NCBI RefSeq assembly: GCF_024448715.1
Contig: NZ_JAMOHZ010000001.1
Span: forward strand, 372,001-436,000
Origin: Stutzerimonas stutzeri
Lineage (GTDB): Bacteria; Pseudomonadota; Gammaproteobacteria; Pseudomonadales; Pseudomonadaceae
Length of the DNA stretch: 64,000 bases
Direction: 5' to 3'
Part shown: one piece after another, positions 1 to 8,668 of the stretch
Position numbering within the stretch: position 1 is the first letter of the stretch
Layout: the number at the start of each line of letters is the position of its first letter
Program-made: the position numbers and the translations under genes
Notes under the pieces: generated by a model
Seen by the model: the letters and a program-made list of their open reading frames with translations, nothing else
Told to the model about the DNA's origin: nothing
The model's database searches: none

Positions 1-223
1 CGAACCACGCCACCTGATTGCGCAACGACGATCAACCAGAACATCAACTGGAACGACAACTCGCGGGTCTTGTGGCGCAATGCCTGCTGAGCGAGCAACG
101 CACCCGGCCAGCCACTGAACAGTTCGAGATGTGCGCGAAGATCTCGTCACCGCCCTGCTCCGGCCGGATAAAGCCGGATCCCCTCTGATCGTTCCAGCTT
201 TTCAGCTGACCGCGTAATTCCAT
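1..223 (-). pseudogene. Remnant of cold-shock-domain/DUF1294 protein, internally deleted
   Basis: From the ATG at 223 the minus strand encodes a cold-shock-domain start (MELRGQLKSWNDQRGSGFIR, then PEQGGDEIFAHIS) of about 34 residues. At about 125 the reading jumps: the original frame goes on as nonsense to a stop, while another frame encodes a typical DUF1294 tail (ELFSGWPGALLAQQALRHKT, then RELSFQLMFWLIVV). Intact family members carry a whole cold-shock domain, a linker and DUF1294, so about 80-110 residues are missing. Near the window edge a further frame change (LRNQVAWF) looks more family-like than the current frame, suggesting a second lesion. A short RNA-binding half-domain could still be made, but I judge the gene dead. 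The family assignment is from motif memory. Confidence 0.7.
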
Positions 224-292
224 GGCACATGATCCGGTGGCAAAGCCGGTGATTCTAAAACCTTACTCTGCTAGCGACGAGACGCCAGATAT

Positions 293-1267
293 CTACTGGA
301 CCGGCGTGTAGCGACGCTCAAGAAAGCCGAGCAGCAGCCTGTTTACCTGCTCGGGCTGTTCGCTCTGCACCCAATGTCCGCAGCTACCAAGCATGTGCTG
401 TTCAAGATCAGGTACCCAGCCGGGCATCTTCTGCAGCGTATGCGCTTCCAGCGTACCAACCGGGTCCTTATCACCTAGCAGAAATAGCGCGGGCTGCCCG
501 ATCTTGCGTTCGGCCAGTGGCGCGGTTCGCTCCCAGTTGCGTTCGAAATTGCGGTACCAGTTGAGCGCACCACGGAAGCCGCGTCCCTCGAACGTAGCGA
601 CATAGATGGCGAATGCTTCCGGATCGCACCAGGCTGGCGGCAAGCCAGGATCCTGCAGGTCCTGATGCAGCGAACTGCCGGCCGGCTTGTCCTTCAGGAA
701 GTAATTCTTGGGCACGGCTGCCGAGGTGTTGTGCATCATCATTCGCAAGGTTCGAGGGATGTCATAATCCAGCTCGGCCTCGGCAACGCCTGGCTGCTGG
801 AAATAGAGGATGTAGTTGAAGCGATCGGCGAACTGGCTGCGGATGATGTCGATTGCAGGCTTTTTCGGGCGCCCGCCGTAGGGAACGGCCATCGTGGCAA
901 CTACGCGAACTCGCTCTGGCTCGAGCAGGGCCAGGTGCCAGGCAACCGGTGCGCCCCAGTCGTGGCCTACCACCGCCACCGAGCGATGGCCAAGCAGGTC
1001 CATCGCGGCCTGGATGTCGCCACATATCGTCACCAAGTCATAGCCAGCGATGTCATCCGGCGCGCTGCTTTGTCCGTAGCCACGCATCTCCGGCACCAGG
1101 ACGCGGTAGCCCGCCTCTGCAAGAGCACGCATCTGATGCCGCCACGAATACCAACACTCGGGAAAACCGTGCAGCAGCCAGACCACCGGCCCTTGTTCCG
1201 GCCCAGCGCTGTAGACGCTAAGCGTGATGCCGTTTATCTGCAGCAATCGATGTTTGTAAGCGTTCAC
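293..1267 (-). CDS. Alpha/beta hydrolase, epoxide hydrolase-like
   Basis: A 324-residue soluble alpha/beta hydrolase. The oxyanion-hole HGFP motif is at about residues 33-36, the nucleophile is the Asp of GHDWG (about D103), and the catalytic His is in CGHW (about H298). An Asp nucleophile with HGFPE and a WYSWRHQ segment is typical of epoxide hydrolases and haloalkane dehalogenases; the RGYGQS segment favours the epoxide hydrolase branch. The substrate cannot be told. I chose the GTG at 1267 because AAGGG lies six bases upstream; an in-frame TTG at 1285 would add six residues. It lies 33 bases downstream of uppP on the same strand and may be co-transcribed with it. Confidence 0.85.
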   Translation of the reverse strand: MNAYKHRLLQINGITLSVYSAGPEQGPVVWLLHGFPECWYSWRHQMRALAEAGYRVLVPEMRGYGQSSAPDDIAGYDLVTICGDIQAAMDLLGHRSVAVVGHDWGAPVAWHLALLEPERVRVVATMAVPYGGRPKKPAIDIIRSQFADRFNYILYFQQPGVAEAELDYDIPRTLRMMMHNTSAAVPKNYFLKDKPAGSSLHQDLQDPGLPPAWCDPEAFAIYVATFEGRGFRGALNWYRNFERNWERTAPLAERKIGQPALFLLGDKDPVGTLEAHTLQKMPGWVPDLEQHMLGSCGHWVQSEQPEQVNRLLLGFLERRYTPVQ

Positions 1268-1300
1268 AGGGTACCCTTCAAACAACCAGCTTCAGAACGT

Positions 1301-2131
1301 TCAGCCCGCCGCGGTACTCCAGTCAATCAGGCTGAACTGCCAGGTCGCCAGGATGATGAGACCGAAGATGATTCGATACCAGGCAAATGCCGCATAACTA
1401 TGGTTGCCTATAAATTTGAGCAAGGCTCGAACCGCTATCATTGCAAAGATAAACGACGTGACGAAGCCGATCGCAAACACTGGAAAGTCGTTCGGCTGAA
1501 ACAGCTCCCGGTATTGATAACCCGAATAGACCGCCGCGCCAACCATGGTCGGCATCGCCAGGAAGAAAGAGAACTCGGTAGCCGCTTTGCGCGACAGACC
1601 GAATAACAACCCGCCAATGATGGTCGCCCCGGAACGCGACGTGCCGGGAATAAGTGCCAGGCACTGAGCGCACCCCACCTTCAGCGCGTGGGTCCAGTGC
1701 ATGTCGTCGACGGTCTCTGCCTGAACGCGGTGCTGACGCTTTTCCGCCCAGAGCATGACCACTCCGCCAATGACCAGCGCAGTCGCCACGGTAATCGGAT
1801 TGAACAAGTACTCGTGAATGAGATCCGCGAAAGTCACCCCGAGCACAACAGCGGGAAAGAACGCCACAAGCAGATTGCCTGTGAACTTCTGCGCCTGTTT
1901 TTCCTTAGGCAGCCCAATCACCACGTCGAAGATCTTGCGCCGGTACTCCCACACCACTGCCAGGATCGCGCCCAGCTGGATGATGATGTTGAAGGCCAGT
2001 GCCCGCTCGCCGCCAAAACCGATCAGGTCGGCAACGATGATCTGGTGACCGGTACTGGAAATGGGAAGAAACTCAGTGATGCCCTCTACCACACCTAAAA
2101 TCAACGCCTGGAAGGCAATCCAAAGATCCAT
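1301..2131 (-). CDS. uppP: Undecaprenyl-diphosphatase UppP (BacA)
   Basis: A 276-residue polytopic inner-membrane phosphatase that dephosphorylates undecaprenyl pyrophosphate to recycle the lipid carrier for peptidoglycan and other wall polymers; extra dosage gives bacitracin resistance in known systems. Both family signatures are visible: [14 protein letters not shown] near residues 16-29 and [10 protein letters not shown] in the middle of the protein. The length matches the family (about 265-280). The ATG at 2131 follows GGGGATTAG, a suitable ribosome-binding site. The start lies about 285 bases from the divergent chemoreceptor, so the spacer must hold both promoters; I could not place either with confidence. 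Confidence 0.96.
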   Translation of the reverse strand: MDLWIAFQALILGVVEGITEFLPISSTGHQIIVADLIGFGGERALAFNIIIQLGAILAVVWEYRRKIFDVVIGLPKEKQAQKFTGNLLVAFFPAVVLGVTFADLIHEYLFNPITVATALVIGGVVMLWAEKRQHRVQAETVDDMHWTHALKVGCAQCLALIPGTSRSGATIIGGLLFGLSRKAATEFSFFLAMPTMVGAAVYSGYQYRELFQPNDFPVFAIGFVTSFIFAMIAVRALLKFIGNHSYAAFAWYRIIFGLIILATWQFSLIDWSTAAG

Positions 2132-2416
2132 CTAATCCCCATCAGCGGTGCAATCCACCGCATTTGAATATGCAACCAAGGTATATGCCAGACAGCTATC
2201 TGAGCGCTGTTCTGACTCGCTTGTACCAACTAAATTCACTGCCTCGACGTCGGCACCCTCATCTTTTATCGAGACTTGCCGAAAAGCTACACGAGGGCCC
2301 ATGAAACCAACCACTGCCGTAGGACAAATGCAGAGCAGACCATGGCGCCAAGCTCCATCCGATCTCAGCGTACAAATAATAAAGAAGATAAAGCCTCAAC
2401 AGGAGCTCACAAGCCA

Positions 2417-4051
2417 ATGAATCTGCTGCGAAATTTCCCAATCAGTAAACGCCTCTGGCTGATTCCGATGGTAGCAGTTGCCATGCTATTCATCCTCGGC
2501 CTGTTGATGATTCAGCAAGTACGGACCGACCTGTACAAGGGCAAGCAGGTCATGACCCAGAACATCGTCGAGACGGCCAACGGCATTCTCGTCTATTACC
2601 AGCAGCTCGAAGCCAGCGGCACCCTGAGTACCGCCGAGGCACAAAAGGCCGCCATGGACCAGATCCGCGTGCTGCGCTACGGCCAGAACGATTATTTTTG
2701 GATCAATGACATGACGCCAACGATGCTCATGCATCCCATGAAGCCGGAGCTGGAAGGTAAAGACCTATCCAATCTTAAGGATCCTAACGGCAAGGCTCTG
2801 TTCAATGAGATGGTCAAAATAGCCCGCCTGCAGGGCGCAGGTCTGGTGGATTATATGTGGGCCAAACCGGGCGAACAGGATCCCGTGCCCAAAGTCTCCT
2901 ACGTTGAGCTGTTCAAGCCCTGGGGCTGGATCATCGGCACAGGCATTTATGTCGATGACGTGGAAGCGGAGTTTCAGAACTACCTTGTTCGCTTCTCCAT
3001 CATCGGGCTGGCCATCGCCGCGCTGATGGCCGTGCTGGTCGCCATCCTAATTCGCAGCATCACACAACCGTTGCGCCATTCCATGCAAGCCATGGCCAAC
3101 ATCGCCAGCGGCGAAGCTGATCTCACGCGCAACCTCGACGTATCGGGTAACGACGAGCTGACGACGTTGAGCCGGGACTTCAATAGCTTCACGCAGAAAC
3201 TCCGTACGGTTATCAGTCAGCTGTTCGAGACCGCCGGATCGCTGGAACAGTCCTCCAACGCCCTCGGCGGGCTTGCGGGACAAGCGCACCAGCAGAGCCA
3301 GCAGCAATCGCAGCAAATGGAGCTGGTGGCAACGGCGATCAACGAAGTGACCTATGCGGTGCAGGAAGTAGCGAAGAATGCCGAGCACGCCTCCAACGAG
3401 GTCGGTGAGGCTGAAAGCCAGGCCGGTCAGGGCCAGCGCAGCATCGCAACCAGTCTGCAACAAATCGACCAACTGTCGACAACTATCGGCGAGGCCGTCG
3501 GCGTGATTCAATCATTGGCAGATGAAACCACCAAGATCGGCTCGGTTCTCGAGGTGATCGGTTCGATCGCCGACCAAACCAACCTCCTGGCGCTCAACGC
3601 CGCGATCGAGGCGGCACGTGCTGGCGAGCAAGGTCGTGGTTTCGCCGTCGTGGCTGACGAAGTCCGCTTGTTGGCGCAGCGCACACAGCAGTCGACCGCG
3701 GAAATCCACACGATGATTGAGCGCTTGCAGAAGAACTCCGGTGCCGCGGTCACCGTCATCATGGAAAGCAGCCGAGCATCGCAAGCCACTGTCGAACAAG
3801 CCAGCCAGGCGGGTGAGAGCCTGGGTCAGATCGCCCAAGCACTGCGCACCCTTTCCGGCCTCAACGCGTCGATCGCCAGCGCTACGCTGCAGCAGGCCCA
3901 CGTAGTCGAGGACATCAATCAGAACGTGACTCAGGCAGCCGGGCTGGCCCAGGAAAGTACCCTGGCCGCAGAGCAATCGAGCGCAGCTGGCGATCAGTTG
4001 GGGCAACTGGCCGAACAGTTGAATCGACTGCTCCGGCAATTCAAGGTGTGA
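2417..4051 (+). CDS. Methyl-accepting chemotaxis protein, single Cache sensor
   Basis: A 544-residue transmembrane chemoreceptor. Order: cytoplasmic lead, TM1 (about 13-33), periplasmic sCache-type domain (about 35-190, with [26 protein letters not shown] and the [10 protein letters not shown] ending), TM2 (192-213), HAMP (about 214-265), then a long coiled-coil signalling domain whose hairpin tip reads [20 protein letters not shown]. sCache_2 domains of this kind usually bind small organic acids; the ligand here is unknown. There is no C-terminal CheR/CheB docking pentapeptide (it ends RQFKV). The ATG at 2417 has AGGAG twelve bases upstream; an open frame extends to 2276 but its extra 47 residues are charged and not family-like. 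No che genes are adjacent. Confidence 0.92.
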   Translation: MNLLRNFPISKRLWLIPMVAVAMLFILGLLMIQQVRTDLYKGKQVMTQNIVETANGILVYYQQLEASGTLSTAEAQKAAMDQIRVLRYGQNDYFWINDMTPTMLMHPMKPELEGKDLSNLKDPNGKALFNEMVKIARLQGAGLVDYMWAKPGEQDPVPKVSYVELFKPWGWIIGTGIYVDDVEAEFQNYLVRFSIIGLAIAALMAVLVAILIRSITQPLRHSMQAMANIASGEADLTRNLDVSGNDELTTLSRDFNSFTQKLRTVISQLFETAGSLEQSSNALGGLAGQAHQQSQQQSQQMELVATAINEVTYAVQEVAKNAEHASNEVGEAESQAGQGQRSIATSLQQIDQLSTTIGEAVGVIQSLADETTKIGSVLEVIGSIADQTNLLALNAAIEAARAGEQGRGFAVVADEVRLLAQRTQQSTAEIHTMIERLQKNSGAAVTVIMESSRASQATVEQASQAGESLGQIAQALRTLSGLNASIASATLQQAHVVEDINQNVTQAAGLAQESTLAAEQSSAAGDQLGQLAEQLNRLLRQFKV

Positions 4052-4104
4052 CAGGATAGTTGATACCGCTCAGCTTCAATAACTGGTAACTGGCAGTTGT
4101 AAAC

Positions 4105-4136
4105 AAAATGGCCGGCACTTAAGTCCCGGCCATTTT
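4105..4136 (+). terminator. Rho-independent-type terminator of the chemoreceptor gene
   Basis: A perfect 11-bp stem AAAATGGCCGG / CCGGCCATTTT closes a 10-base loop, 54 bases after the chemoreceptor stop. The A/T ends make it usable from either strand. Confidence 0.8.
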
Positions 4137-4441
4137 GCATTACAGTGGTTTGTTTCTCATGTGCCGGCACAACATTCTCCGTTTGTTTGATGCGCGACCA
4201 AACGCCGTTAAAAAATAGTGCCGCCCCAGCAAAATCGCGGCATCCAGCACAGGCTTAATGACGAACAGAAGCACACCAGATGTTATACCTTCGACTAATT
4301 GCAAAAATACTGAAGGGTGACGAACTCTCGATGTGACTTATCAGTCCTCTGTGTACATCAATGGAATGTAAGGCCAACGCCGGCAGCCTGGCGGCAAGGC
4401 TCAATCCGATTCCTTGGGTATCAAACAGAGAGACATGCCCC
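4137..4441. other. Intergenic stretch without a supported gene
   Basis: About 305 bases between the terminator and the next gene. The base composition is more AT-rich than neighbouring genes. A 19-codon ATG frame at about 4159 has no convincing ribosome-binding site. The stretch presumably holds the promoter of the small gene at 4442, but I cannot place a clear -35/-10 pair. Confidence 0.5.
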
Positions 4442-4711
4442 ATGAACAGCCCCCTTCGTTTCAACGACGCCCTTCTCATCACTGATCGCGCATTCAAGCC
4501 CTTCCAGTGCGTCGCCTGGACCCTTCTCGAAGGCAATGGTGAACTGAGCATTACCGTTGTAGATCGCAGCGAATCCCGCGCGGTTGGCCATTGCAAACTT
4601 TCTAGCAGCGTCTATTCCGATCCGGTCAAACTTGGCCAGTCATTGGAACAAGCCCGCGCCGATCTGAGCCGTCAGGGTGTCCACTTCGCCCCATGGCACA
4701 TGCCGGAATAA
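4442..4711 (+). CDS. Small conserved-looking protein, paralogue of the gene at 5182
   Basis: An 89-residue soluble protein without signal peptide or membrane segment. I do not recognise a named domain. It aligns over almost its whole length with the product at 5182-5472: both have an N-terminal acidic helix followed by AF-P, a strand-rich middle, and a C-terminal block (LEQARADLSRQGV, then W-MP) matching LENARLQLSKDGV, then W-MP. The start at 4442 gives the best alignment; a longer frame from 4361 adds 27 unmatched residues. A strong terminator follows 26 bases after the stop, so it is probably monocistronic. The short alpha/beta pattern is compatible with a small binding or regulatory protein, but no function can be assigned. 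Confidence 0.75.
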   Translation: MNSPLRFNDALLITDRAFKPFQCVAWTLLEGNGELSITVVDRSESRAVGHCKLSSSVYSDPVKLGQSLEQARADLSRQGVHFAPWHMPE

Positions 4712-4736
4712 ACGCACCAGCTCTGAATGAGCCAAG

Positions 4737-4765
4737 GCCCGGTTGTGCAAGCACCGGGCTTTTTC
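4737..4765 (+). terminator. Rho-independent terminator
   Basis: GCCCGGT / ACCGGGC stem with a nine-base loop followed by TTTTT, ending the single-gene unit at 4442-4711. Confidence 0.88.
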
Positions 4766-4867
4766 GTTTACGACCCGAATCCCGCCCTGCATCCTGGTTC
4801 CGCTTTCAAACTGATCCATTCGCTTGTTTTACGGTCCCAGCAATAAGTGGATAAACAGGAGCGAGCC

Positions 4868-5176
4868 ATGAAAGGTGCAGAAGCCTACGTCAATGATCAG
4901 TGGCACAGCAGCGGACTGGCAAACCTGCCGGAGGGTCTAGAAGGACATAGCATCACGCTGAAATTCATCATTCCCCGAGATGCGCAGTTCACCGGGCTGA
5001 TCACGCATGTGTGCGAAGTCGCCCAGCAGCGGCTGGGCGAGCACTACAAAGGCCGCCGAATAACGCACAAGCCTGTGGTGGGCTCGGTCGTAGGCGATGG
5101 CAGTGGCGACGGCATCGATCTTGTATTCGACGTCGCGCCAGCCGATGGGATGGCTTCTCGCAACACCGCGGAGTGA
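4868..5176 (+). CDS. Small protein of unknown function
   Basis: A 102-residue soluble protein. I recognise no named family. The sequence alternates hydrophobic strands (SITLKFIIP) with a helix (LITHVCEVAQQRLGEHY) and ends with a Gly/Asp-rich turn (GDGSGDGIDLVFDV), suggesting a small alpha/beta fold. The ATG at 4868 is preceded by AGGAG at a six-base spacing; an in-frame GTG at 4847 is less well placed. Its stop overlaps the region where the next gene starts (TGATG), and the next gene's ribosome-binding site lies inside it, so the two are very likely translated from one message. Confidence 0.72.
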   Translation: MKGAEAYVNDQWHSSGLANLPEGLEGHSITLKFIIPRDAQFTGLITHVCEVAQQRLGEHYKGRRITHKPVVGSVVGDGSGDGIDLVFDVAPADGMASRNTAE

Positions 5177-5181
5177 TGACC

Positions 5182-5472
5182 ATGACTACCCAACACATCG
5201 CACTGGATGAAGCCATGCGCATCAGCGAGATGGCCTTTCTGCCCTGCCATGCGGCTGCGAAGGCAAATAACGAAGACGCCAGCTTTTCGTTGCGGGTAAT
5301 CAACGCGGCGGGCGATGAGATCCTGACGATTTCCCACATTGCTCGTTCTCAATACGCCGCTCCTGCTCACCTTGCTGGGCTACTGGAGAATGCGCGCCTG
5401 CAACTGAGCAAGGATGGAGTGCCGCTGAGCGCTTGGTCCATGCCAGCGCAACCGGGCATGCCAGGTGAATGA
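5182..5472 (+). CDS. Small protein, paralogue of the gene at 4442
   Basis: A 96-residue soluble protein of unknown function that mirrors the product at 4442-4711 along its length; the shared C-terminal core is LE-AR--LS--GV----W-MP. Two in-frame ATGs are possible, 5176 (overlapping the upstream stop) and 5182; GGAG at 5170-5173 is eight bases before 5182 but only two before 5176, so I chose 5182. It follows the 102-residue gene with a five-base gap and precedes the DUF421 gene by 30 bases, so these three probably form an operon. A tandem-type duplication flanking an unrelated small gene is the simplest explanation of the pair. Confidence 0.75.
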   Translation: MTTQHIALDEAMRISEMAFLPCHAAAKANNEDASFSLRVINAAGDEILTISHIARSQYAAPAHLAGLLENARLQLSKDGVPLSAWSMPAQPGMPGE

Positions 5473-5502
5473 CCGAATATCGACGTTAGCTAGCGAGGCC
5501 GG

Positions 5503-6195
5503 ATGACTCCCTTTGATTGGCAGCGCATGCTGCTTGATGATTTTCCGCTGCTGTTCCTCGCGGAAGTGGCGCTGCGCGCACTGTTCGCCTTCGTTGGGGT
5601 GTTTCTGTTCCTGAAGATCAGCGGGCGTCGCGGCATTAGGCAGCTATCGCTATTCGAGCTGGTGGTGATTCTGACGCTGGGGTCGGCAGCCGGTGACGTG
5701 TCTTTCTATGAGGACGTACCGCTGCTTCCGATCGTAGCGGTTTTCGTCACCCTGCTTGTGCTTTATAGACTGACAGTTCTGGCGATGACCCATAGCGAGC
5801 GGCTCTCCAACTGGATGGAGGGCAAGCCGGTTACGATCATCAAGGATGGGTTGTATGAGCTGAACAGTCTGGACAGATTGAACATATCGTCCGACGAGTT
5901 CTTCATGGAGCTGCGCCAGCAAGGCGTTGAGCACTTGGGTCAGGTCCGCCTCGGCATTCTTGAAACCGATGGCGATGTCAGCCTCTTTTTCAACGATTCC
6001 GAAGCGGTACGACCGGGTCTCCCGGTGCTGCCGCCCGAGCATCGACCGACTTATCGGCAGGCACCTTCCAGCGGCCTATTTGCCTGTACGCGCTGCGGTT
6101 TTCCCAGTGTCATCGAGAGTCAGCAGATGGCCATTTGCCCTCGTTGCGGTAATCACGAATGGACCAAAGCGCTAAGCCATCCCCGATCCCGCTGA
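5503..6195 (+). CDS. DUF421 (YetF-like) membrane protein with C-terminal zinc ribbon
   Basis: A 230-residue protein with three hydrophobic segments (about residues 15-36, 48-65 and 74-92) followed by the cytoplasmic DUF421 region, recognisable by GRRGIRQLSLFELVVILTLG, GKPVTIIKDG and the ISSDEFFMELRQQGV stretch. DUF421/YetF proteins are common in spore formers and also occur in proteobacteria; their biochemical role is not settled. The last 40 residues are unusual: C-x2-C (CTRCG) and C-x2-C (CPRCG) 15 residues apart make a rubredoxin-like zinc ribbon, which I do not associate with ordinary DUF421 proteins. It is last in the small-protein operon and is followed by a likely terminator. Confidence 0.85.
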   Translation: MTPFDWQRMLLDDFPLLFLAEVALRALFAFVGVFLFLKISGRRGIRQLSLFELVVILTLGSAAGDVSFYEDVPLLPIVAVFVTLLVLYRLTVLAMTHSERLSNWMEGKPVTIIKDGLYELNSLDRLNISSDEFFMELRQQGVEHLGQVRLGILETDGDVSLFFNDSEAVRPGLPVLPPEHRPTYRQAPSSGLFACTRCGFPSVIESQQMAICPRCGNHEWTKALSHPRSR

Positions 6196-6241
6196 TATGC
6201 GGCGCGAACGCCCACGGTTCACATGGGTCATTTAAAGAGAC

Positions 6242-6275
6242 GGGACCGCGCGACCTCTAGCGCGGCTTCCCTTTT
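6242..6275 (+). terminator. Probable rho-independent terminator
   Basis: CCGCGC / GCGCGG stem (6246-6251 with 6260-6265), extended imperfectly by GGGA and TTCCC, followed by TTTT. It closes the unit ending with the DUF421 gene. Confidence 0.55.
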
Positions 6276-6301
6276 CTAATCTTCGACCCAGGAGTGCTCA
6301 T

Positions 6302-6466
6302 ATGATTGGCGACTATTCCTCGATAAATGAACATCTCGAAACCGCACGAAAGCATGCTGACCATGCCGAGACAAAGGCAGATCCGGCCCTCTATCGTGAA
6401 GCAATCGACGAGCTGGTTGCGGCGATTCGGCTGTTGATGCGTAACAGCCAGGAGAGCGAGGACTGA
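6302..6466 (+). CDS. Small helical protein of 54 residues, unknown
   Basis: A short gene of 54 codons plus stop, starting MIGDYSSINEHLETARKHAD and ending NSQESED. AGGAG lies at 6290-6294, seven bases before the ATG. The product is acidic at the end and predicted helical throughout, with the alternating pattern of a helical hairpin; I do not recognise a family. It sits alone between the DUF421 terminator and the topoisomerase gene, on the same strand as both. Codon use (third-position G/C in most Leu, Glu and Ala codons) is like the neighbouring genes, supporting reality, but without homologues it stays tentative. Confidence 0.6.
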   Translation: MIGDYSSINEHLETARKHADHAETKADPALYREAIDELVAAIRLLMRNSQESED

Positions 6467-6618
6467 CCGCTATCTGTATCAACGTCTTCGACGCACCGGG
6501 TCGTGTTACAACGCTTACTCGAGCGTCGCAAGACCGAAGGGTTGCTTGCGCTATCACGTCCGCACGATAGCGACGCGATGCGTTCATGAGGGATTTCAGA
6601 TGCTGATCGACCAGAGCG

Positions 6619-7701
6619 ATGAGACTCATCTGGCCCAAGCAAGGCATTCGTCCCGTGCCAAAGGATGAGCAGCCCGATACCGGCACGGCTCTTTGTCCGG
6701 CACTTCCTGCTGATCTGCATTATGTCGACGACGGCGGTCCCGGCATTAGCCGCCGGATACTGAGGGGCAAGTTCGCCTACTTTCTCCCGAGCGGAGAGCG
6801 CATTCGCGATACAGCGGATATTTCACGAATCAACAAGCTGGCCATCCCTCCGGCCTATACCGACGTATGGATCTGCCCCGACCCCATGGGCCACATGCAG
6901 GCAACCGGGCGAGACGCACGTGGCCGTAAACAGTACCGCTATCATCCACGCTGGCGAGAGATCCGAGACAGTAACAAGTACGAACGCATCCTGTCGTTCG
7001 GTGCATCGTTGCCCAAACTGCGTGCGCGTTTGGAACAGAACCTGGCTTTGCGTGGAATGCCGCGCGAGAAAGTCATGGCGCTGGTGGTGCAGTTGCTTGA
7101 GTCGACTTTGATTCGCGTCGGCAATTCACGTTACGCGCGAGAAAACCGCTCCTATGGCCTGACCACCCTCCGCACGCGCCACGTGGACGTACGCGGTACT
7201 GCGATTCGCTTTCAGTTTCGAGGCAAAAGCGGCGTGGAGCATCAGGTCACATTGAAGAACCAACGCCTGGCGCGCATCATGCGGCGCTGCATGGAACTGC
7301 CTGGGCAACATTTGTTTCAATACTTGGACGAAAACGGACAGCGCCATGCCGTGAGCTCCAGCGACGTAAATCAGTTTCTTCGCGAAATGACCGGTGGGGA
7401 CTTCACCGCCAAGGATTATCGCACCTGGGCAGGCAGTGCTCTCACGTTGGAATATCTGCGCAAGCGTGAGTGGCAGCCCGACGCAGTCGCTCGGCGCAAC
7501 CTGGTCGAAACGGTCAAGGAGGTGTCCCGCCAACTGGGTAACACCCCAGCGGTATGTCGCCAGTGCTATATCCATCCCGATGTCCTCGACGCCTTCGCGT
7601 CGGGCCACCTCGCACGGCTGCCGAAGGCAAGAAAGCGCAAATGGATGAGCAGCGAGGAAGTCGCGCTGTTAAATTTTCTGACTGAACGTAATTTGGCCTA
7701 A
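6619..7701 (+). CDS. DNA topoisomerase IB, poxvirus type
   Basis: A 360-residue type IB topoisomerase that relaxes supercoils by transient 3'-phosphotyrosyl nicking. The N-terminal domain (to about 110) shows the DISRINKLAIPPAYTDVWIC stretch typical of bacterial members. Catalytic residues can be placed: R185 in YGLTTLR, K203 in FRGKSG, R268 in KDYRTWAG, and the nucleophile Y317 in CYIHP; the His of the viral enzyme is an Asn (LGNTP), as is usual in bacterial enzymes. Bacterial TopIB is an accessory, patchily distributed enzyme found next to essential type IA enzymes. The ribosome-binding site before 6619 is weak, and no other plausible start exists upstream of the conserved core. Confidence 0.92.
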   Translation: MRLIWPKQGIRPVPKDEQPDTGTALCPALPADLHYVDDGGPGISRRILRGKFAYFLPSGERIRDTADISRINKLAIPPAYTDVWICPDPMGHMQATGRDARGRKQYRYHPRWREIRDSNKYERILSFGASLPKLRARLEQNLALRGMPREKVMALVVQLLESTLIRVGNSRYARENRSYGLTTLRTRHVDVRGTAIRFQFRGKSGVEHQVTLKNQRLARIMRRCMELPGQHLFQYLDENGQRHAVSSSDVNQFLREMTGGDFTAKDYRTWAGSALTLEYLRKREWQPDAVARRNLVETVKEVSRQLGNTPAVCRQCYIHPDVLDAFASGHLARLPKARKRKWMSSEEVALLNFLTERNLA

Positions 7702-7712
7702 CGACAACCAAC

Positions 7713-8666
7713 CTATTGGTAGAGCGTCACTCGGTTGCGGCCCGCCGACTTCGACGCATAGAGAGCGCTGTCAGCCCGTTCGATCAGCTGCGCATAGCCG
7801 CTGGTGGGTAGACTGAGATCAGCGATACCGAAGCTGATGGTAAATCGGATACGGTGGTTCTCATGGTTCACCTCATAAGCTTCGGAAGACTGGCGCAGCC
7901 GTTCGGCAAACATCACCGCACCCTGACTGTCGGTGTCCGGCAGCAGCACCACGAATTCTTCGCCGCCATAGCGTCCGGCGACGTCGGCGCCCCGCATGCT
8001 CTGCCGGATGAGGTTGGCTGTTTGCTGGATTACAGCATCACCAGCCTGGTGGCCGTATTTGTCATTAATCTTCTTGAAGTGATCTATATCGAACATCACC
8101 AGCGCTGCATTGCTGTCGTAACGACGGTGCCGAGCATAATCCTGACGCAGCATCTCTTCCCAATGGCCTCGGTTGAACAGGCCAGTGAGGCGATCGGTAC
8201 TAGAAAGCCGCTGCAGTTCCTGGTTTGCCGCCTGCAGCTGGCGGCGGTTGGTTGCCACGTCAGTCACATCGTAAATGATCAAGCAGATCTGCTCGATACT
8301 GCCGTTGGGTCCCTTCAATGGCAGCAGCGTGGTGTTCTGATACATGAAATCTTCCAATCCGGTGATCGGCTGGTAATTCTTGAATCGCAGCAGATACGGA
8401 CGCTGCTCCCAGATCGTGGAGGATGGAGTGCCAAGCGTCGCGACGTTTTCCACCTTGCGTCGGAACCACTGCTCGTCCACCTCAGGGAACAGCTCGAAGA
8501 AAGATTTTTTATGCGCGTCTTCGGGTAACCGCCCGGAGCGATTCTCCATAAAGGTATTCCATACATCGACGCGGTAGACGCGATCCAGCACCACGACGCC
8601 AACGTCAATGCTTTGGACAATTGCCTGAAGCCAGTGGAGTTCGCTCAGATTGGTCGAGTCGGACAT
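7713..8666 (-). CDS. PAS-GGDEF diguanylate cyclase
   Basis: A 317-residue soluble signalling protein that should make cyclic di-GMP from two GTP. A PAS domain fills about residues 10-138 (DVGVVVLDRVYRVDVWN at its start), a short coiled helix follows, and the GGDEF domain covers about 150-317. The active-site loop reads RYGGEEF (234-238) and the DxLT-like STDRLTGLFNR marks the domain start. An RxxD inhibitory site (RGAD, 225-228) sits five residues before GGEEF, so product inhibition is expected. It starts two bases after the stop of the receiver-CheC gene, so the two are one operon and the receiver protein is the obvious partner. Confidence 0.94.
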   Translation of the reverse strand: MSDSTNLSELHWLQAIVQSIDVGVVVLDRVYRVDVWNTFMENRSGRLPEDAHKKSFFELFPEVDEQWFRRKVENVATLGTPSSTIWEQRPYLLRFKNYQPITGLEDFMYQNTTLLPLKGPNGSIEQICLIIYDVTDVATNRRQLQAANQELQRLSSTDRLTGLFNRGHWEEMLRQDYARHRRYDSNAALVMFDIDHFKKINDKYGHQAGDAVIQQTANLIRQSMRGADVAGRYGGEEFVVLLPDTDSQGAVMFAERLRQSSEAYEVNHENHRIRFTISFGIADLSLPTSGYAQLIERADSALYASKSAGRNRVTLYQ

Positions 8667-8668
8667 GC

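Noticed and set aside
665-1606. Long plus-strand open frame (313 codons) across the hydrolase and uppP
   Set aside because: It lies antisense to two genes with clear family motifs; long antisense frames are expected from the GC-rich codon pattern.
4159-4218. 19-codon ATG frame in the 4.1-4.4 kb spacer
   Set aside because: No ribosome-binding site and no protein-like pattern.
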